64,000 nt of DNA. Source: Bradyrhizobium vignae (GTDB taxonomy: Bacteria > Pseudomonadota > Alphaproteobacteria > Rhizobiales > Xanthobacteraceae). This document shows positions 8,315 to 19,217 of the stretch, piece by piece. Position 1 is the stretch's first letter. Each line of letters opens with the position of its first letter. The position numbers and the translations under genes were made by a program. The stretch spans positions 1-64,000 of the forward strand of contig NZ_RDQF01000013.1 of NCBI RefSeq assembly GCF_004114425.1. The letters are read 5' to 3'. The notes under the pieces were generated by a model. It had not been told where the DNA came from. It saw only the letters and a list, made by a program, of their open reading frames with translations, and did not search any database.

Positions 8315-10048
8315 TCAAAACAATTCGATGCCATCGTCCGCGCTCTCGATCGCCTCGACCCGGCGCGTGGTCGCGATCGACGCCAGCCCGAGCGTCTGCA
8401 GAAATTCCCGGTGGACGTGCCGCTCGCGCTCCATCGTGTAGCGCGCGAACAGCTGGTCGAGCATCGCTTGGTCCTGCGCTTGCGGCCGCGGCTTCTGCGC
8501 GCCAGCGCTTGCGGCTTCGAGCCGCGCTGCGACCGCGGGCAATGCCGCGGAGGCCTCGCCAAGCGTGGTCATCAGGCCTTGCGCCGAATTCATGAGCTCC
8601 TCGAATTCCGCACCTTCATTGACCAGCCGGCTCATCAGCTTGCCGAGCCGTTCATTGCCGGCCTCGACCTCGCGCAGCGCCTGGAGAATCTGCGGTTCGA
8701 GCTTGGCGAGCTGGGTGGGATCGCCCTGCACGCGGAGCTCCTTCAGGTCCCTGGCCGAGCGCTCGATGCCGTCGAGCACGGGCCTCAGACGCCCCGCCCC
8801 CGCCGAGACCTGGTCGGCGGTGGCCTTCAGCTCGTTGGCAATGACGACGAAAGCGCTGCCGCGGCTGCCGAGATGGCTTGCCTTGAGGCCCGCATTCATT
8901 CCGATCAGCGTGATGTCGACGGTCGCCTCGGCCAGCCCGGCGATGGCGTGGCGGAATTTCGTCAGCGTCTCCTCGACGATCGCGAGCGCCTCGTCCACCG
9001 AGCGGCCGGCGCCCTCGCAGGTGGCGATCAGGGTCGAGGCGTGCGCCAGCGTCTGCTTGATGCGCGCCAGGAACGATGACGACCCGCCCTCCTCGCCGCC
9101 GAACAGCGTGCGGCCCCGGCCGACGACACTGCCCGCATCGCGCAGGATTGCGGTCAGCGCGTGAACGATCTGGCCGATGTCGCCGCCGAACTCGCGTTGG
9201 GCATCTCTGAGCTGGGCCGCCTGCAATTGACAAATGATGCGCACCCCGTCGTCGCTCGCGACAGGTTCGGGAACGAGGCTCGGGGTGGATCCCGAGGCGA
9301 GCGTGAGGCCATCGGAGACGTGCTCGAGACGCTGACGCGTGCTGTCGCCGGCCTGCAAGGAGATGATCGCACTGCCGACCGCCTCGGCGATCTTCCTCGT
9401 GCTGGCGCTCGCAAGATCGGCGAGATGGCTGCTGTTGCTGCGCTGGTCGCGCAACCCGGAATAGGCGGACGCGAGCTCGACGCTCTCCGCCGCCAGCTGA
9501 TTGCGGTAGCGGCTCTCGAACTCCTTCTGCCGGCCGAATGCGGTGGCGACCGCCTCGGACAGGCGCTGCTGATCCCGCGCGCAGCCCTCGATCGCGCCCT
9601 GGACGGCCTTGCCGAGATCGTAGGCCTCTTGCGTGAAGGCGAGAAAGCCCTCGCGGTCGCCGTCGAGCGAGGCCGCCTCGATCCGCGCGCTACGCGCGAT
9701 GATGGTGATCATCTGGATGTGCTTGAACAGCGGCTTGAGCAGCGAAGACGCCTCCGCCGTGCTCGTGCCGATGGTCTCCAGCAGCGCGGCCTCGGCCGGC
9801 AGCGCCTGCGCCAGGTCGTTGAGCCGCGCGGCGATCTCCTGGAGCGCCGTTGCAGCGCCTTCGATCTCGGCGCCGGAGAGCTCACCGGAAAGCGCCGCGA
9901 GACCCTGGTTCAGCTCCTTGAAGACGAGATGCCCGCGTCCCAGCTCGTTGCCGACGCGCGCGAACACGGCCTCGATTCGCGAGGAGACGTCCTCGATCCC
10001 GGCGATGGCCTCGGTGAGCATATTGGCTGGAATGAGCGACATTGCCAT
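8315..10048 (-). CDS. Soluble MCP-like chemosensory protein
   Basis: A 577-residue, mostly helical protein without membrane spans or signal peptide. Two segments resemble the signalling hairpin tip of methyl-accepting proteins: ITIIARSARIEAASLDG near residue 115, and ITLIGMNAGLKASHLG followed by FVVIANELKATADQ near 360-390. Both keep the spacing of the canonical tip but replace many of its residues. It ends in a coiled region. Its ATG overlaps the cheB stop by one base, so it is the last gene of the che operon and translationally coupled. It may bind CheA or CheW as a receptor-like adaptor, or serve in a non-motility output; this is inference. Confidence 0.75.
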   Translation of the reverse strand: MAMSLIPANMLTEAIAGIEDVSSRIEAVFARVGNELGRGHLVFKELNQGLAALSGELSGAEIEGAATALQEIAARLNDLAQALPAEAALLETIGTSTAEASSLLKPLFKHIQMITIIARSARIEAASLDGDREGFLAFTQEAYDLGKAVQGAIEGCARDQQRLSEAVATAFGRQKEFESRYRNQLAAESVELASAYSGLRDQRSNSSHLADLASASTRKIAEAVGSAIISLQAGDSTRQRLEHVSDGLTLASGSTPSLVPEPVASDDGVRIICQLQAAQLRDAQREFGGDIGQIVHALTAILRDAGSVVGRGRTLFGGEEGGSSSFLARIKQTLAHASTLIATCEGAGRSVDEALAIVEETLTKFRHAIAGLAEATVDITLIGMNAGLKASHLGSRGSAFVVIANELKATADQVSAGAGRLRPVLDGIERSARDLKELRVQGDPTQLAKLEPQILQALREVEAGNERLGKLMSRLVNEGAEFEELMNSAQGLMTTLGEASAALPAVAARLEAASAGAQKPRPQAQDQAMLDQLFARYTMERERHVHREFLQTLGLASIATTRRVEAIESADDGIELF

Positions 10049-11139
10049 CAGCCCGCCACCGCTGGATGCCCGGCCTGATACCAGAGCATGATCTCGCGCG
10101 GGATGTGGTGCAGCGAAACGACCTTCTCGACGCCGCCATGGGCGATGGCTTCCTTGGGCATGCCGAACACCACGCAGCTCTCTTCGTCCTGCGCCCGCGT
10201 CGCGGCGCCGAGCTTGCGCATCTCCAGCATGCCGCGCGCACCGTCATCGCCCATGCCGGTCATGATCACGCCGAGTGCGTTGGCGCCGGCATGCTGGGCG
10301 GCCGAGCGGAACAACACGTCCACCGACGGACGATGCCGGGACACCGGCGGTCCGTCCTTGATCGCGATCTGGTAGCGCAGACCGATGCGCTGGAGCAGCA
10401 TGTGGCGGGCGCCCGGCGCGATATAGGCACAGCCCGGCAGCACCGGCTCACCGTCCTCGGCCTCCTTGACCCGGATCTGGCAGACGCTGTCGAGACGCCT
10501 GGCAAAGGCCGCGGTAAAGCCTGCCGGCATGTGCTGGACGATAACGATCGGCGGACAGTGGGCCGGCAGCATCTCGAGGACGTCGTTGAGCGCTTCGGTG
10601 CCGCCCGTCGAGGCGCCGATGCAAACGATGCGCTCGGTGGTCGGCCGGACCTTGCCCTGTACCGGCGGCGGGATGATGGCATCGGCAGTCAGCTTCTTCT
10701 CGATCTCCCGACGCTCCGCGCGCGGACGCACCCGGGCGCGGGCGGCCGATTTCACGGCCTCGCGCAACCGCGTGGAGCATTCGAGCAGCGCCTGCCGCGT
10801 GTCGATCTTCGGCTTCGGCACGATGTCGACCGCACCCGCCTCGAACGCCTCGAACATCACGTTGGAGCCCTCCTCGGTGAGCGAGGAGCAGATGATCACC
10901 GGGATCGGACGTTGCGCCATGATCTTGCGCAGGAACGTCATGCCGTCCATGCGCGGCATTTCGAGGTCGAGAATGATGACATCGGGCAACTCCTTCTCGA
11001 GCCGGCGCGCCGCGGCGAAAGGATCGGAGGCGGTCGCCATCACCTCGATATCAGGGTCTTCGGAAAGGATCGTCTGCAGGATTTGGCGCACCGACGCCGA
11101 ATCGTCCACGATCAGCACGCGAACTTTCCCCCTCGGCAT
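10048..11139 (-). CDS. cheB: CheB receptor methylesterase/deamidase
   Basis: A 363-residue protein: receiver domain 5-120 with the phospho-acceptor Asp58 ([11 protein letters not shown]), then a linker and the methylesterase domain at about 168-355. The catalytic triad is visible: Ser177 in GASTGG, His203 in VQHMPAGF and Asp299 in TGMGDDG. CheB removes methyl groups from receptor glutamates when phosphorylated by CheA, giving adaptation. Here it acts with the cheR product encoded 16 bases upstream, on the two MCPs of the same cluster. Length and architecture are standard. Confidence 0.96.
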   Translation of the reverse strand: MPRGKVRVLIVDDSASVRQILQTILSEDPDIEVMATASDPFAAARRLEKELPDVIILDLEMPRMDGMTFLRKIMAQRPIPVIICSSLTEEGSNVMFEAFEAGAVDIVPKPKIDTRQALLECSTRLREAVKSAARARVRPRAERREIEKKLTADAIIPPPVQGKVRPTTERIVCIGASTGGTEALNDVLEMLPAHCPPIVIVQHMPAGFTAAFARRLDSVCQIRVKEAEDGEPVLPGCAYIAPGARHMLLQRIGLRYQIAIKDGPPVSRHRPSVDVLFRSAAQHAGANALGVIMTGMGDDGARGMLEMRKLGAATRAQDEESCVVFGMPKEAIAHGGVEKVVSLHHIPREIMLWYQAGHPAVAG

Positions 11140-11155
11140 CGTGGTTGCGCTCCGG

Positions 11156-12010
11156 CTAGACCTGGAAGATGGTTGGCTGAACCTGCTTCAGCCCAGGCAC
11201 GGTACTGTGAATCATCGATTCCGAATGCCCGACCAGCAGGTAGCCGCCCGGACGCAAATGGCCGCACAATTGCTCGACCACCTTGCGCTGGGTCTCGCGC
11301 TCGAAATAGATCAGGACGTTGCGGCAGAAGATGATATCGACGTCACGGTCGACGGGATAGGACTTGTCCATGAGGTTCATCCTCATGAAGTGCGTCATGC
11401 GCCGTAACTCGGGCACGATCCGCACTTCGCCGCGCGACCTGTCCCGCGACGACGAGAAGTATCGTTTTGCGAATGGCTCCGGCACCGGGGCGAGCACATC
11501 GCGGGTGTAGATCGCCGTCCTGGCGAGGCGCAGCACCGCGGTCGAGATGTCGGTGCCGAGGATGCGGTACTGGAAGCGCGAGCCGTTCCGCGTCATGTCG
11601 TCCAGCACCATGGCGATCGTGTAGGCTTCCATGCCGGTGGAGCTCGCCGAGCTCCAGATCTTCAGGTTCGCATTCTTCCGTCCATGCGACTTGAGCAGAG
11701 CAGGGACCGCGACGTCCCTCATGAAGGTGAAGTGCTGCGGCTCGCGGAAAAAATCGGTCTTGTTGGTCGTCACCACGTCGATGAGATGAGTAAGCTCGGT
11801 CTCGAACAGATCCGCCTCGAACAGGTTCTCGACATATTCATTGAGACCGGCGAAGTTCAGCGCGCGCACGCGCTTGTGCAGCCGCCCCTCCAGCATCAGC
11901 CGCTTGCCCTGCGGCAGCTTGATGCCGACCTGGCTCTCGATCAATTCGGCGATGGTCCGGAAGTGGCGGTCGGACAGATGCACGGCCGTATCCTGCATGG
12001 CGGGCATCAT
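11156..12010 (-). CDS. cheR: CheR receptor methyltransferase
   Basis: A 284-residue SAM-dependent methyltransferase. The N-terminal helical domain (about 12-85) is followed by the catalytic Rossmann domain with the SAM motif [18 protein letters not shown] (the usual CS-TGEEPYS is slightly changed), the ILGTDIS acidic loop, and [11 protein letters not shown], a signature of the family. It methylates glutamates of chemoreceptors. The start could be either of two adjacent ATGs (12010 or 12007). It lies 140 bases downstream of the second MCP gene, a gap that contains a strong hairpin. Confidence 0.95.
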   Translation of the reverse strand: MMPAMQDTAVHLSDRHFRTIAELIESQVGIKLPQGKRLMLEGRLHKRVRALNFAGLNEYVENLFEADLFETELTHLIDVVTTNKTDFFREPQHFTFMRDVAVPALLKSHGRKNANLKIWSSASSTGMEAYTIAMVLDDMTRNGSRFQYRILGTDISTAVLRLARTAIYTRDVLAPVPEPFAKRYFSSSRDRSRGEVRIVPELRRMTHFMRMNLMDKSYPVDRDVDIIFCRNVLIYFERETQRKVVEQLCGHLRPGGYLLVGHSESMIHSTVPGLKQVQPTIFQV

Positions 12011-12103
12011 GGATGACGACCCTGCTTCGTAACGGCCGCCTGCACTGAATGTCGGGTCATCCTGGCCATGTTGAATCCCACGCGTTCACGTTCACCGCTG
12101 AAA

Positions 12104-12133
12104 GCGGACCGGTCACCGAACGGACCGGTCCGC
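12104..12133 (-). terminator. Hairpin between the MCP gene and cheR
   Basis: A perfect 10-base stem (GCGGACCGGT with ACCGGTCCGC) and 10-base loop. There is no T-run on the coding strand, so it may act as an attenuator or RNA-stability element rather than a classical terminator; cheR follows in the same direction. Confidence 0.4.
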
Positions 12134-12150
12134 AGGAGCCTCGCGGGGGC

Positions 12151-13950
12151 CTAGCGCTGGAAATCGGCGTCGCGGTCGTCCTCGCCGTCATTCATGTCGA
12201 AAGTGAAGCCGCCGCCGGCGACCTTTGCGGCGCGTACCGGCTTGGCCTGCGGCTTCTTGGCCGGTCGTTCAGCCGCCGCCATGGAGGCCGCCTTGGCGCG
12301 CAGCTGGCTGACCGCCCGGTCGATCGGCGCGGGCGCCTGGCTCTTTGCGCCCTGTTCGATGCGGAAATAGGCGATGGTGGACTGCAGCTGTTCGGCCTGC
12401 GAGGCGAGCTCCTCCGAGGTCGAGGACACCTGCTCGGAGGCGCTGGCGTTCTGCTGGCCGACCTTGTCGAGCTGCTGGATCGCCTGGTTGATCTGCGCCG
12501 AACCGACGTCCTGCTCGCGGCAGGCCGCGGTGATCTCCTCGACCAGCTCGGCCGTCTTCTTGATGTCAGGAACGAGCTTGGCGAGCATCGAGCCCGCCTC
12601 CTGCGCCACCTTGACGGTGTCGGCCGAGAGCGTGCCGATCTCGGCGGCGGCCGCCTGGCTGCGCTCGGCGAGCTTGCGCACCTCGGAGGCGACCACCGCA
12701 AAGCCCTTGCCGTGCTCGCCGGCGCGCGCGGCCTCGACCGCTGCGTTGAGCGCGAGCAGGTCGGTCTGGCGCGCAATCTCCTGCACGATCGTGATCTTCT
12801 CGGCGATGGTCTGCATCGCGTTGACGGCGCGGCCCACGGCGGCGCCGCTGGCCTCGGCGTCCTTGGCGGACTGCGCGGCGATCTTCTCGGTCTGGTTGGC
12901 GTTGTCGGCGTTCTGCTTCACGTTCGAGGCCATCTCCTCCATCGATGAAGAAGCTTCCTCGGCGGACGAGGCCTGTTCGGCTGCGCCCTGCGAGAGCTGC
13001 TCGGCGCTCGCGGAGAGCTCCTGGCTGCCGGCAGAGACGTTCTGCGCCGCCGTCAGCGCCTCCGATACGATCTGCCGGAGCTTCTCCACCATGCGTTCGA
13101 GCGCGAGGCCGAGCGTGTCCTTGTCCGACAGCGGCTTGGCTTCGATCGTGAGATTGCCTCGTGCGATCTCGTTGGCGACCGCCGCGGTGGCATTCAGATT
13201 CACCGTCATCGCGTTCAGCGACTTGATGAGATCACCGATCTCGTCGTCGCTGGAGGATTCGATCTTTTGGCTGAGATCGCCGATCGCCACCGCATCGGCA
13301 AGGCCGACGGCCTGCCCCAGCGACCGGCTGATGTTGAGTGCGATCAAGATGGCGGCCACCGCCGCGATCAGGAGCGAAGCGATGACCAGGATCATCAACA
13401 GCAGCTCGGCGCGCGAGCCATCCTGCCTGGCCTGCTCGACCTGCTCGGCCATGTTCTTCTTGACGTTGTTGATGTAGGCATTGGCCGCTTCGAGCGCATC
13501 GGCGACGACCTTGCGGCCGTCATGCATCGAGCGGTCCATCGCCCTGGCCTTGTCGGTCTTCGCCAGCCTGACCGTTTCGTCCTGGTAAGCGTTCATCCTG
13601 CCATAGGCGGCGGAGAAGCCATCCATCAGCTTCTTGCCGCCTTCGCTGGCGGCTGCATAGATCTCGTCCTTGGACTTTGCGAGCTGTTCGCGGGTCTTGG
13701 CGAGGTCGGCGACGAATTGATCGTATTCGGCGTCCGATGCGAGGATCGAGTTCTTCTCCGCGCGAAGCTGGAGCAGGATGCCTTCCTTGAGCTCGGACGC
13801 CTTTTCCATGCGATTCGCGCGAGCGACCAGAGCCTCGGTGGTGCCGACCATATCGGACAGCTTCATGTAACCGACCCCGCCGGCGATCATGGACAGCAGG
13901 ATGACCACACCGAATGCGCTGGCCAGCTTGGCTTTGACGGTGAATCTCAT
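12151..13950 (-). CDS. Methyl-accepting chemotaxis protein (599 aa)
   Basis: A transmembrane chemoreceptor. Helix 1 (about 9-29) and helix 2 (about 193-213) flank a periplasmic four-helix-bundle-type domain of about 165 residues; HAMP and MCP signalling domains follow. The tip [20 protein letters not shown] is canonical. The start is the ATG at 13950 ([14 protein letters not shown]), with an AAGGGA site just upstream; an open frame 31 codons longer is ignored. The C-terminus ends in a Pro/Lys-rich linker and the tail [16 protein letters not shown], also seen in the neighbouring MCP. It signals through CheW and CheA of the cluster. Confidence 0.95.
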   Translation of the reverse strand: MRFTVKAKLASAFGVVILLSMIAGGVGYMKLSDMVGTTEALVARANRMEKASELKEGILLQLRAEKNSILASDAEYDQFVADLAKTREQLAKSKDEIYAAASEGGKKLMDGFSAAYGRMNAYQDETVRLAKTDKARAMDRSMHDGRKVVADALEAANAYINNVKKNMAEQVEQARQDGSRAELLLMILVIASLLIAAVAAILIALNISRSLGQAVGLADAVAIGDLSQKIESSSDDEIGDLIKSLNAMTVNLNATAAVANEIARGNLTIEAKPLSDKDTLGLALERMVEKLRQIVSEALTAAQNVSAGSQELSASAEQLSQGAAEQASSAEEASSSMEEMASNVKQNADNANQTEKIAAQSAKDAEASGAAVGRAVNAMQTIAEKITIVQEIARQTDLLALNAAVEAARAGEHGKGFAVVASEVRKLAERSQAAAAEIGTLSADTVKVAQEAGSMLAKLVPDIKKTAELVEEITAACREQDVGSAQINQAIQQLDKVGQQNASASEQVSSTSEELASQAEQLQSTIAYFRIEQGAKSQAPAPIDRAVSQLRAKAASMAAAERPAKKPQAKPVRAAKVAGGGFTFDMNDGEDDRDADFQR

Positions 13951-14011
13951 CTCAATCCCTTTTGGTTCGAATGGAGCTGCGTACGCTCGATAACGCCTAA
14001 AACGAACAAAC

Positions 14012-14500
14012 TCAGGCGGCGCGGGACGCGTCCACGGCAGCATCGCGCCCGTCCGGGAACTCGTCCTTCGCCATCAGTTTGGCGAGATCAAAGATGATGA
14101 CAAACTTTTCGCCCTTGCGCCCGATACCGGCCGCATAGTCAGACTGCCATTTGCCGCCGACCTCCGGCACGGGCTCGATCGCCTGTTCGTCGATGTCGGT
14201 GACCTCGAACACGCAATCCGCGACGAAGCCGACGCCGACCAGGCGGTCCTTCATCGGCACGTCGAGGATGATGATGCGCGTCGCCTCGGTCGCCGAGACG
14301 CTTGGCAAGCCGAGCTTGGTCCTGAGATCGACGATCGGATAGCCGCTGCCGCGCACGTCGATCATGCCCAGCAGGAAGCTCGGCGCATGCGGCAGCCGCG
14401 AGATCGGCCGCATATCCAGGATCTCCCGGACGTTGCGAATGCTGATGCCGAACGTCTCGCCGGCGAGACCGAGCGTCAGGTATTGCGAGGTTGCGGCCAT
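14012..14500 (-). CDS. cheW: CheW coupling protein (first copy)
   Basis: A 162-residue protein made of a single CheW (SH3-like) domain: [22 protein letters not shown] at the start, [23 protein letters not shown], then [24 protein letters not shown]. It couples receptors to the CheA kinase. It lies between the two MCP genes, 45 bases after the stop of the upstream MCP, and a second CheW-like gene exists at 16672-17136. The C-terminal tail (ASRAA) is Ala-rich. Start at the ATG at 14500 is unambiguous. Confidence 0.94.
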   Translation of the reverse strand: MAATSQYLTLGLAGETFGISIRNVREILDMRPISRLPHAPSFLLGMIDVRGSGYPIVDLRTKLGLPSVSATEATRIIILDVPMKDRLVGVGFVADCVFEVTDIDEQAIEPVPEVGGKWQSDYAAGIGRKGEKFVIIFDLAKLMAKDEFPDGRDAAVDASRAA

Positions 14501-14545
14501 GGTGCGTCCATTCGATGTTGGGAGAGGCCTGTTCGGACCAGCCAG

Positions 14546-16633
14546 TCAGCGTTGAAACTCCGCGTCGCGATCGTCGCCGCCAGCATCCATGTCGAAGGCG
14601 AAGCCGCCTCCCGCGCCGGCAACCTTCAGGGCTCGGGCCGGTTTGGCAGCGGGCGCCTTGCCGCGGCGATCGACCGCCGCCATCTTCGCCGCCTGGGCGC
14701 GGAGCTGTCCAACGGCCCGGTCGATCTCCTGAGGTGCGGCCTTCGCTCCGCGCGCAGTGTCATCGATACGGAAGAACGAGATCGTCGACTGCAACTGCTC
14801 GGCCTGGGAGGCCAATTCCTCGGAGGTCGAGGAGACCTGCTCTGATGCGCTGGCGTTCTGCTGGCCGACCTTGTCGAGTTGCTGGATCGCCTGGTTGATC
14901 TGGGCCGAGCCGACGTCCTGCTCGCGACAGGCCGCGGTGATCTCCTGAACGAGCTCCGCCGTTTTCTTGATGTCGGGCACCAGCTTGGAGAGCATCTCTC
15001 CGGCCTCCTGGGCAACCTTGACTGTTTCGCTCGACAAGGTGCCGATCTCGGCGGCGGCGGCCTGGCTGCGCTCGGCGAGTTTGCGCACTTCGGAGGCGAC
15101 CACCGCAAAGCCCTTGCCGTGCTCACCGGCACGGGCGGCTTCGACGGCAGCGTTGAGCGCGAGCAGGTCGGTCTGCCGCGCGATCTCCTGAACGATCGTG
15201 ATCTTTTCGGCGATGGTCTGCATCGCCTGAACGGCCCGACCGACAGCGCTGCCGCTGGATTCGGCATCGCGCGCCGACTGTGCGGCAATCTTCTCCGTCT
15301 GGTTGGCGTTGTCGGCGTTCTGCTTCACGTTGGACGCCATTTCCTCCATGGAAGACGAAGCTTCTTCCGCCGAGGAAGCCTGCTCCGTCGCACCCTGCGA
15401 CAGCTGCTCGGCGCTGGCGGAAAGCTCCTGGCTGCCGGCAGATACGTTCTGGGCCGCGGTGAGAGCTTCGGACACGACCTGACGAAGCTTCTCGACCATG
15501 ACGTTGAGAGAACGGACGAGATCTCCGATCTCATCGTTGCTCTTGACGGCGATCGTCTGGCTCAGATCGCCATTGGCGACCGCGCCGGCGAGGCTGACCG
15601 CGCGCGACAAGCCGTGGCTGATGCTGAGTGCCATCATGACTGCCGATCCTACGCCAAGCAGGAGTGACAATCCGATGACGCTGACCAACATGATCTTTGC
15701 GCGAGCGGCATTCTGCACCGACTCCGCGGACATCTCCGCCATCTGCTTCTTGACCAACGTGATGTACTCGCCCGAGGTTGCGATCGCGTCCATAGCGTTC
15801 GCCTTCCCTTCGGTCGCGGCAAGCGTGGTTGCCCTGATATTACCGCCCTCCTTCACGATTTCCGCCACGCGGGAGACGACATTGACGAGGCGATCCGTCT
15901 GAGCCACAAAGCTCGCGGGCGACACGCCGGCCGCGGTGAGGGGGGCGACGGCCTGCTTGGTTGCCGCCTTGAGCGCTTCGTCTCCTTCGCTGATTGACTT
16001 GATCGCGGCATTCAGCTCCTCGACGCTGGAGGCCGAGAACGACAAGGCGACCTGCCGCTGCAGGCGGACACCTTCGAGCCTGATGGCATGGATCGCCAGA
16101 ACGGCGCTGTTCTTCTCGGCGGAAGGCGGCAGGCGATTCAGCTCGGCGAGAGACGCATCGAGCGAGTCGTTCCAATGCTTCAGAATCGGCATCGCGTCGG
16201 TGGTCCACAGCTGGCCGCCCCGATAGTTCGAATTCTTCATCGCGAGCCCGACGATGACGTCCTCTCCGGCATTCATCTTGTCGTAAGACGCCGAGAACTT
16301 GTCGAGCAGGTGCTTGCCGACGTCAGAAGCGGTCGCCTTGATCTCGGTAAGAAGACGACTCACCTCGGCGCGATACTTCTTGATCTCATCGGCCAGCTTC
16401 TGCATCTCCGCGTCCGTGGACGCGAGGATGATGTCGCGCTCCGCCCGGGTCTGATAGAGCACGTTGTTTTGCAGCTCGCCGGCCCTGTCGATGCGCGCCG
16501 CGCGCACCACGAAATCCGCGGAGACCTCGACCTGATCCGAAAGCTTCAGAAAAGCCAGTCCACCCGTGAGTCCCGAAAGCACGATGATCGCACCAAACGC
16601 GCAAGCCAGCTTTGCCTTGATCGTGAATCGCAT
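14546..16633 (-). CDS. Methyl-accepting chemotaxis protein (695 aa)
   Basis: A second transmembrane chemoreceptor, larger than its neighbour because of a longer periplasmic domain (about 30-310 between the two helices). HAMP and signalling domains follow, with the tip [20 protein letters not shown] identical to that of the other MCP. From the HAMP exit to near the end the two proteins are almost identical in sequence, and both close with an [16 protein letters not shown]-type tail. Start at the ATG at 16633 ([14 protein letters not shown]) matches the neighbour. The differing sensor domains imply different ligands with a common output. Confidence 0.95.
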   Translation of the reverse strand: MRFTIKAKLACAFGAIIVLSGLTGGLAFLKLSDQVEVSADFVVRAARIDRAGELQNNVLYQTRAERDIILASTDAEMQKLADEIKKYRAEVSRLLTEIKATASDVGKHLLDKFSASYDKMNAGEDVIVGLAMKNSNYRGGQLWTTDAMPILKHWNDSLDASLAELNRLPPSAEKNSAVLAIHAIRLEGVRLQRQVALSFSASSVEELNAAIKSISEGDEALKAATKQAVAPLTAAGVSPASFVAQTDRLVNVVSRVAEIVKEGGNIRATTLAATEGKANAMDAIATSGEYITLVKKQMAEMSAESVQNAARAKIMLVSVIGLSLLLGVGSAVMMALSISHGLSRAVSLAGAVANGDLSQTIAVKSNDEIGDLVRSLNVMVEKLRQVVSEALTAAQNVSAGSQELSASAEQLSQGATEQASSAEEASSSMEEMASNVKQNADNANQTEKIAAQSARDAESSGSAVGRAVQAMQTIAEKITIVQEIARQTDLLALNAAVEAARAGEHGKGFAVVASEVRKLAERSQAAAAEIGTLSSETVKVAQEAGEMLSKLVPDIKKTAELVQEITAACREQDVGSAQINQAIQQLDKVGQQNASASEQVSSTSEELASQAEQLQSTISFFRIDDTARGAKAAPQEIDRAVGQLRAQAAKMAAVDRRGKAPAAKPARALKVAGAGGGFAFDMDAGGDDRDAEFQR

Positions 16634-16671
16634 ATCGAGCCCCCAATTTACCGGCCTTCTCGAGACCGCTC

Positions 16672-17133
16672 TCAATTCAAAATGCGTTCCATGTTGGGAA
16701 CAATAACGAACTCTTCACGCCACTTCGCGATAAAACGAATGAACTCAGGCTTCCAGTGCATGCCGACACGCGGCGTCTGCTGCACATCGGCCTGCGAGAT
16801 CTCCGTGACCTCGTAAACCTTGTCCGCGGTCACGCCGACCAGCACCGGTTCGTTATCGATCTCGATTTCGATCACGACGATGCGGGTGTCGGCGGAGTTG
16901 TCGAGCTGCGGCATGCCGAAACGGATGCGCAGATCCGCGAGCGGAATGACGTTGCCGCGCACGTTGATCACGCTGGGAACGAAGGCTCGCGCGCCCGCAA
17001 CCTGGGTCACGGGAACGGGATCGATGATCTCGCGCACGAGGCCCGCGTCCAGCGCGAACTTCTCCTCGCCGAGGCCGATCATCACGACCTGCATCGCACT
17101 CGACTGCTGCTCGCCCGCCAACCCGCCGTTCAT
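16672..17133 (-). CDS. cheW: CheW coupling protein (second copy)
   Basis: A 153-residue CheW-domain protein ([57 protein letters not shown]). It lies directly after cheA; its ATG at 17133 overlaps the cheA stop (ATGA), and an alternative GTG lies one codon upstream at 17136. It probably links the two MCPs of this cluster to CheA. Two different CheW proteins in one operon suggest that each MCP has its own preferred partner, which is inference from arrangement alone. Confidence 0.94.
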   Translation of the reverse strand: MNGGLAGEQQSSAMQVVMIGLGEEKFALDAGLVREIIDPVPVTQVAGARAFVPSVINVRGNVIPLADLRIRFGMPQLDNSADTRIVVIEIEIDNEPVLVGVTADKVYEVTEISQADVQQTPRVGMHWKPEFIRFIAKWREEFVIVPNMERILN

Positions 17134-19217
17134 CACGCCGCCTCGTTGATATGCTGCTTCTCGAACTTCGACTGCGCCAGCGAGACCAGCTGCGCGACGT
17201 CGAGGATCAGCGCCGCCGTGCCGTCACCCAGGATCGTCGCGCCGGAGAAGATCGTGACGTCCGAATGCAGCTTGGACAGAGACTTGATCACGGTCTGGTG
17301 GTTGCCGATGATCTGGTCGGCGACGAGGCCGACGCGGGTCTCGCCGGTCGAGATGATGATCGTCTTCTGGTGCTGGTCGGGCGCACCGGATGCGGCCATG
17401 AGCTCGCGCAAGCGCAAGAAGGGCACGAGGTTGCCGCGCACGTTGAGGAAGTTGCGGCCGCGCGAGCGCTCGTCCTCGGCCGTCAGCTCGACGCATTCCT
17501 CGACCGCCGACAGCGGGATGATGTAGCGGCCTTCGCCGACGCGGATGAGCAGGCCTTCGATGATCGCGAGCGTGAGCGGCAGGCGCAGCGTCACGGTGGT
17601 GCCCTGGCCGGGCCTGGTCGACAGGTCGATCGAGCCGCGCATGTTCTCGATGGTGCGCTTGACCACGTCCATGCCGACGCCGCGGCCGGACAGTGCCGAG
17701 ATGGTCTGCGCCGTCGAGAAGCCCGGGTGGAACAGGAATTGATGGATCTCATGGTCGGTCAGCACGGCGCCGGCCGCGATCAGCCCCTGCTCTTCCGCCT
17801 TCGCGCGGATGCGCGCGGTGTTGAGGCCGCCGCCATTGTCCTTCACCGTGACCAGCACCTGCGCGCCCGAATGCACCGCGGCAAGCTCGATCCGGCCCTG
17901 ATCGGTCTTGCCGTTGGCGGCGCGCGTCGCGGTGTCTTCGATGCCGTGGTCGATGGCGTTGCGGATCAGGTGCACCAGCGGATCGGCGAGGCACTCGATC
18001 ATGGTCTTGTCGAGCTCGGTATCCTCGCCCGAGGTGACGAATTCGACCGGCTTGGACAGGTCGCGCGACAGATCGTGCACGAGGCGGCGGAAGCGGCCGA
18101 ACAACGAGCCGATCGGCACCATGCGCGCGCCCATCGTGGTGTCGCGCAAGGAGGACGCAAGGCGCTCGATCTCCTCGGCGATCATCTTGATCGAGAGGTC
18201 GGAGCCGGAGGCGGCGAGCTGGGTCAGCCGCGCCTGGGCGATGACGAGCTCGCCGACCCGGTCCATCAGCTCGTCGAGGCGCTCGGCCTGGACGCGAACC
18301 GTGGCGATGCCACGCTCTTGCTTTCCGTCCTCGCGGCGCGCGGGTGCCGCCTCGCGCTTGATCTCCGGCTTCGTCTCCGGCTTGGCCTCAGATTGGGGTT
18401 TCGCCCTTGCGACGGGCTGCTCGGCAACAGCCTCCACCACCGGCGCAGCCATCTCGGCGATCACCGGCTCCTCCTCGGACAGCTGGAACAACGGGACCGG
18501 CGCGAGCGCTTCGACACGTTGCAAAGGCGAGAGCGTCAACTTCATCTCGTCCTGGACGAACATGAAGACGTCGTCGATGGCGTCCTTGGTGCAGGCGGCG
18601 TGCAGCTTGACGTCCCACTTCAGATAGCAGTCTTCCGGCTCCATCTCGTCGAGGAACGGGATGCCGTCGGTGACGGGCACGACGAAGCAGGGACCGAGCT
18701 TGCAGAGATCTTCCAACAGATCGAGCGGATTCGAGCCGTTGCGCAGGATATGGGAATCGAACTCCAGATACAGGTGCCAGCCGGCCTGCTTGCTCTCGGG
18801 TGGAGACAGCAGCGGTGCCTCGACGACCGGAGCGGCAGGCTTGTCGGCGGAGACGAAGCGCTTGAGGTCGTCGAGGATGGCTTCGCCGATGATGTCGTCG
18901 GTCGACTGCGGGTCCTCGATCAACGCGCGGATGTAGTCCTTGGCGGCGAGCGCGACCGAGATCAGCTCCTGCGTCGGTTTGATCTCGCCCTTCCTGACGC
19001 GGTCGAAGGCGGTCTCGAATTCGTGGGTGAAGGAGGCGACCTTGTCGAAGCCGAACATGGCGCCCGATCCCTTGATCGTATGCAGGGCGCGGAAGGCGGA
19101 ATCGACCAGCTCGCGGTCGTCGGGACACTGGCCGAGATCGAGCAAGGCCCCTTCAAGAACTTCGAAGAGCTCGCTGGCTTCCTGACGGAAGACCTCGGCC
19201 GGGTCCATTGCGCTCAT
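17133..19217 (-). CDS. cheA: CheA histidine kinase
   Basis: A 694-residue kinase with the usual order: an HPt domain with the phospho-His46 (ALHTIKGSGAMFGF), a linker with a response-regulator-binding P2-like part (about 150-260), a Pro/Lys/Glu-rich linker, dimerisation helices, an ATPase domain (HLIRNAIDHGIED N box; DNGGGLN and GRGVGMDVVK G boxes) and a CheW-like domain at the end. It autophosphorylates under receptor control and passes phosphate to CheY and CheB. The start ATG at 19217 overlaps the cheY stop. A longer frame continues upstream but runs in a shadow of cheY. Confidence 0.95.
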   Translation of the reverse strand: MSAMDPAEVFRQEASELFEVLEGALLDLGQCPDDRELVDSAFRALHTIKGSGAMFGFDKVASFTHEFETAFDRVRKGEIKPTQELISVALAAKDYIRALIEDPQSTDDIIGEAILDDLKRFVSADKPAAPVVEAPLLSPPESKQAGWHLYLEFDSHILRNGSNPLDLLEDLCKLGPCFVVPVTDGIPFLDEMEPEDCYLKWDVKLHAACTKDAIDDVFMFVQDEMKLTLSPLQRVEALAPVPLFQLSEEEPVIAEMAAPVVEAVAEQPVARAKPQSEAKPETKPEIKREAAPARREDGKQERGIATVRVQAERLDELMDRVGELVIAQARLTQLAASGSDLSIKMIAEEIERLASSLRDTTMGARMVPIGSLFGRFRRLVHDLSRDLSKPVEFVTSGEDTELDKTMIECLADPLVHLIRNAIDHGIEDTATRAANGKTDQGRIELAAVHSGAQVLVTVKDNGGGLNTARIRAKAEEQGLIAAGAVLTDHEIHQFLFHPGFSTAQTISALSGRGVGMDVVKRTIENMRGSIDLSTRPGQGTTVTLRLPLTLAIIEGLLIRVGEGRYIIPLSAVEECVELTAEDERSRGRNFLNVRGNLVPFLRLRELMAASGAPDQHQKTIIISTGETRVGLVADQIIGNHQTVIKSLSKLHSDVTIFSGATILGDGTAALILDVAQLVSLAQSKFEKQHINEAA

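Noticed and set aside
9161-10078. 305-codon plus-strand frame opposite the soluble MCP-like gene
   Set aside because: It mirrors the codon structure of the real gene, is rich in Arg, Asp, Leu and Gly with no recognisable fold, and lacks a ribosome-binding site.
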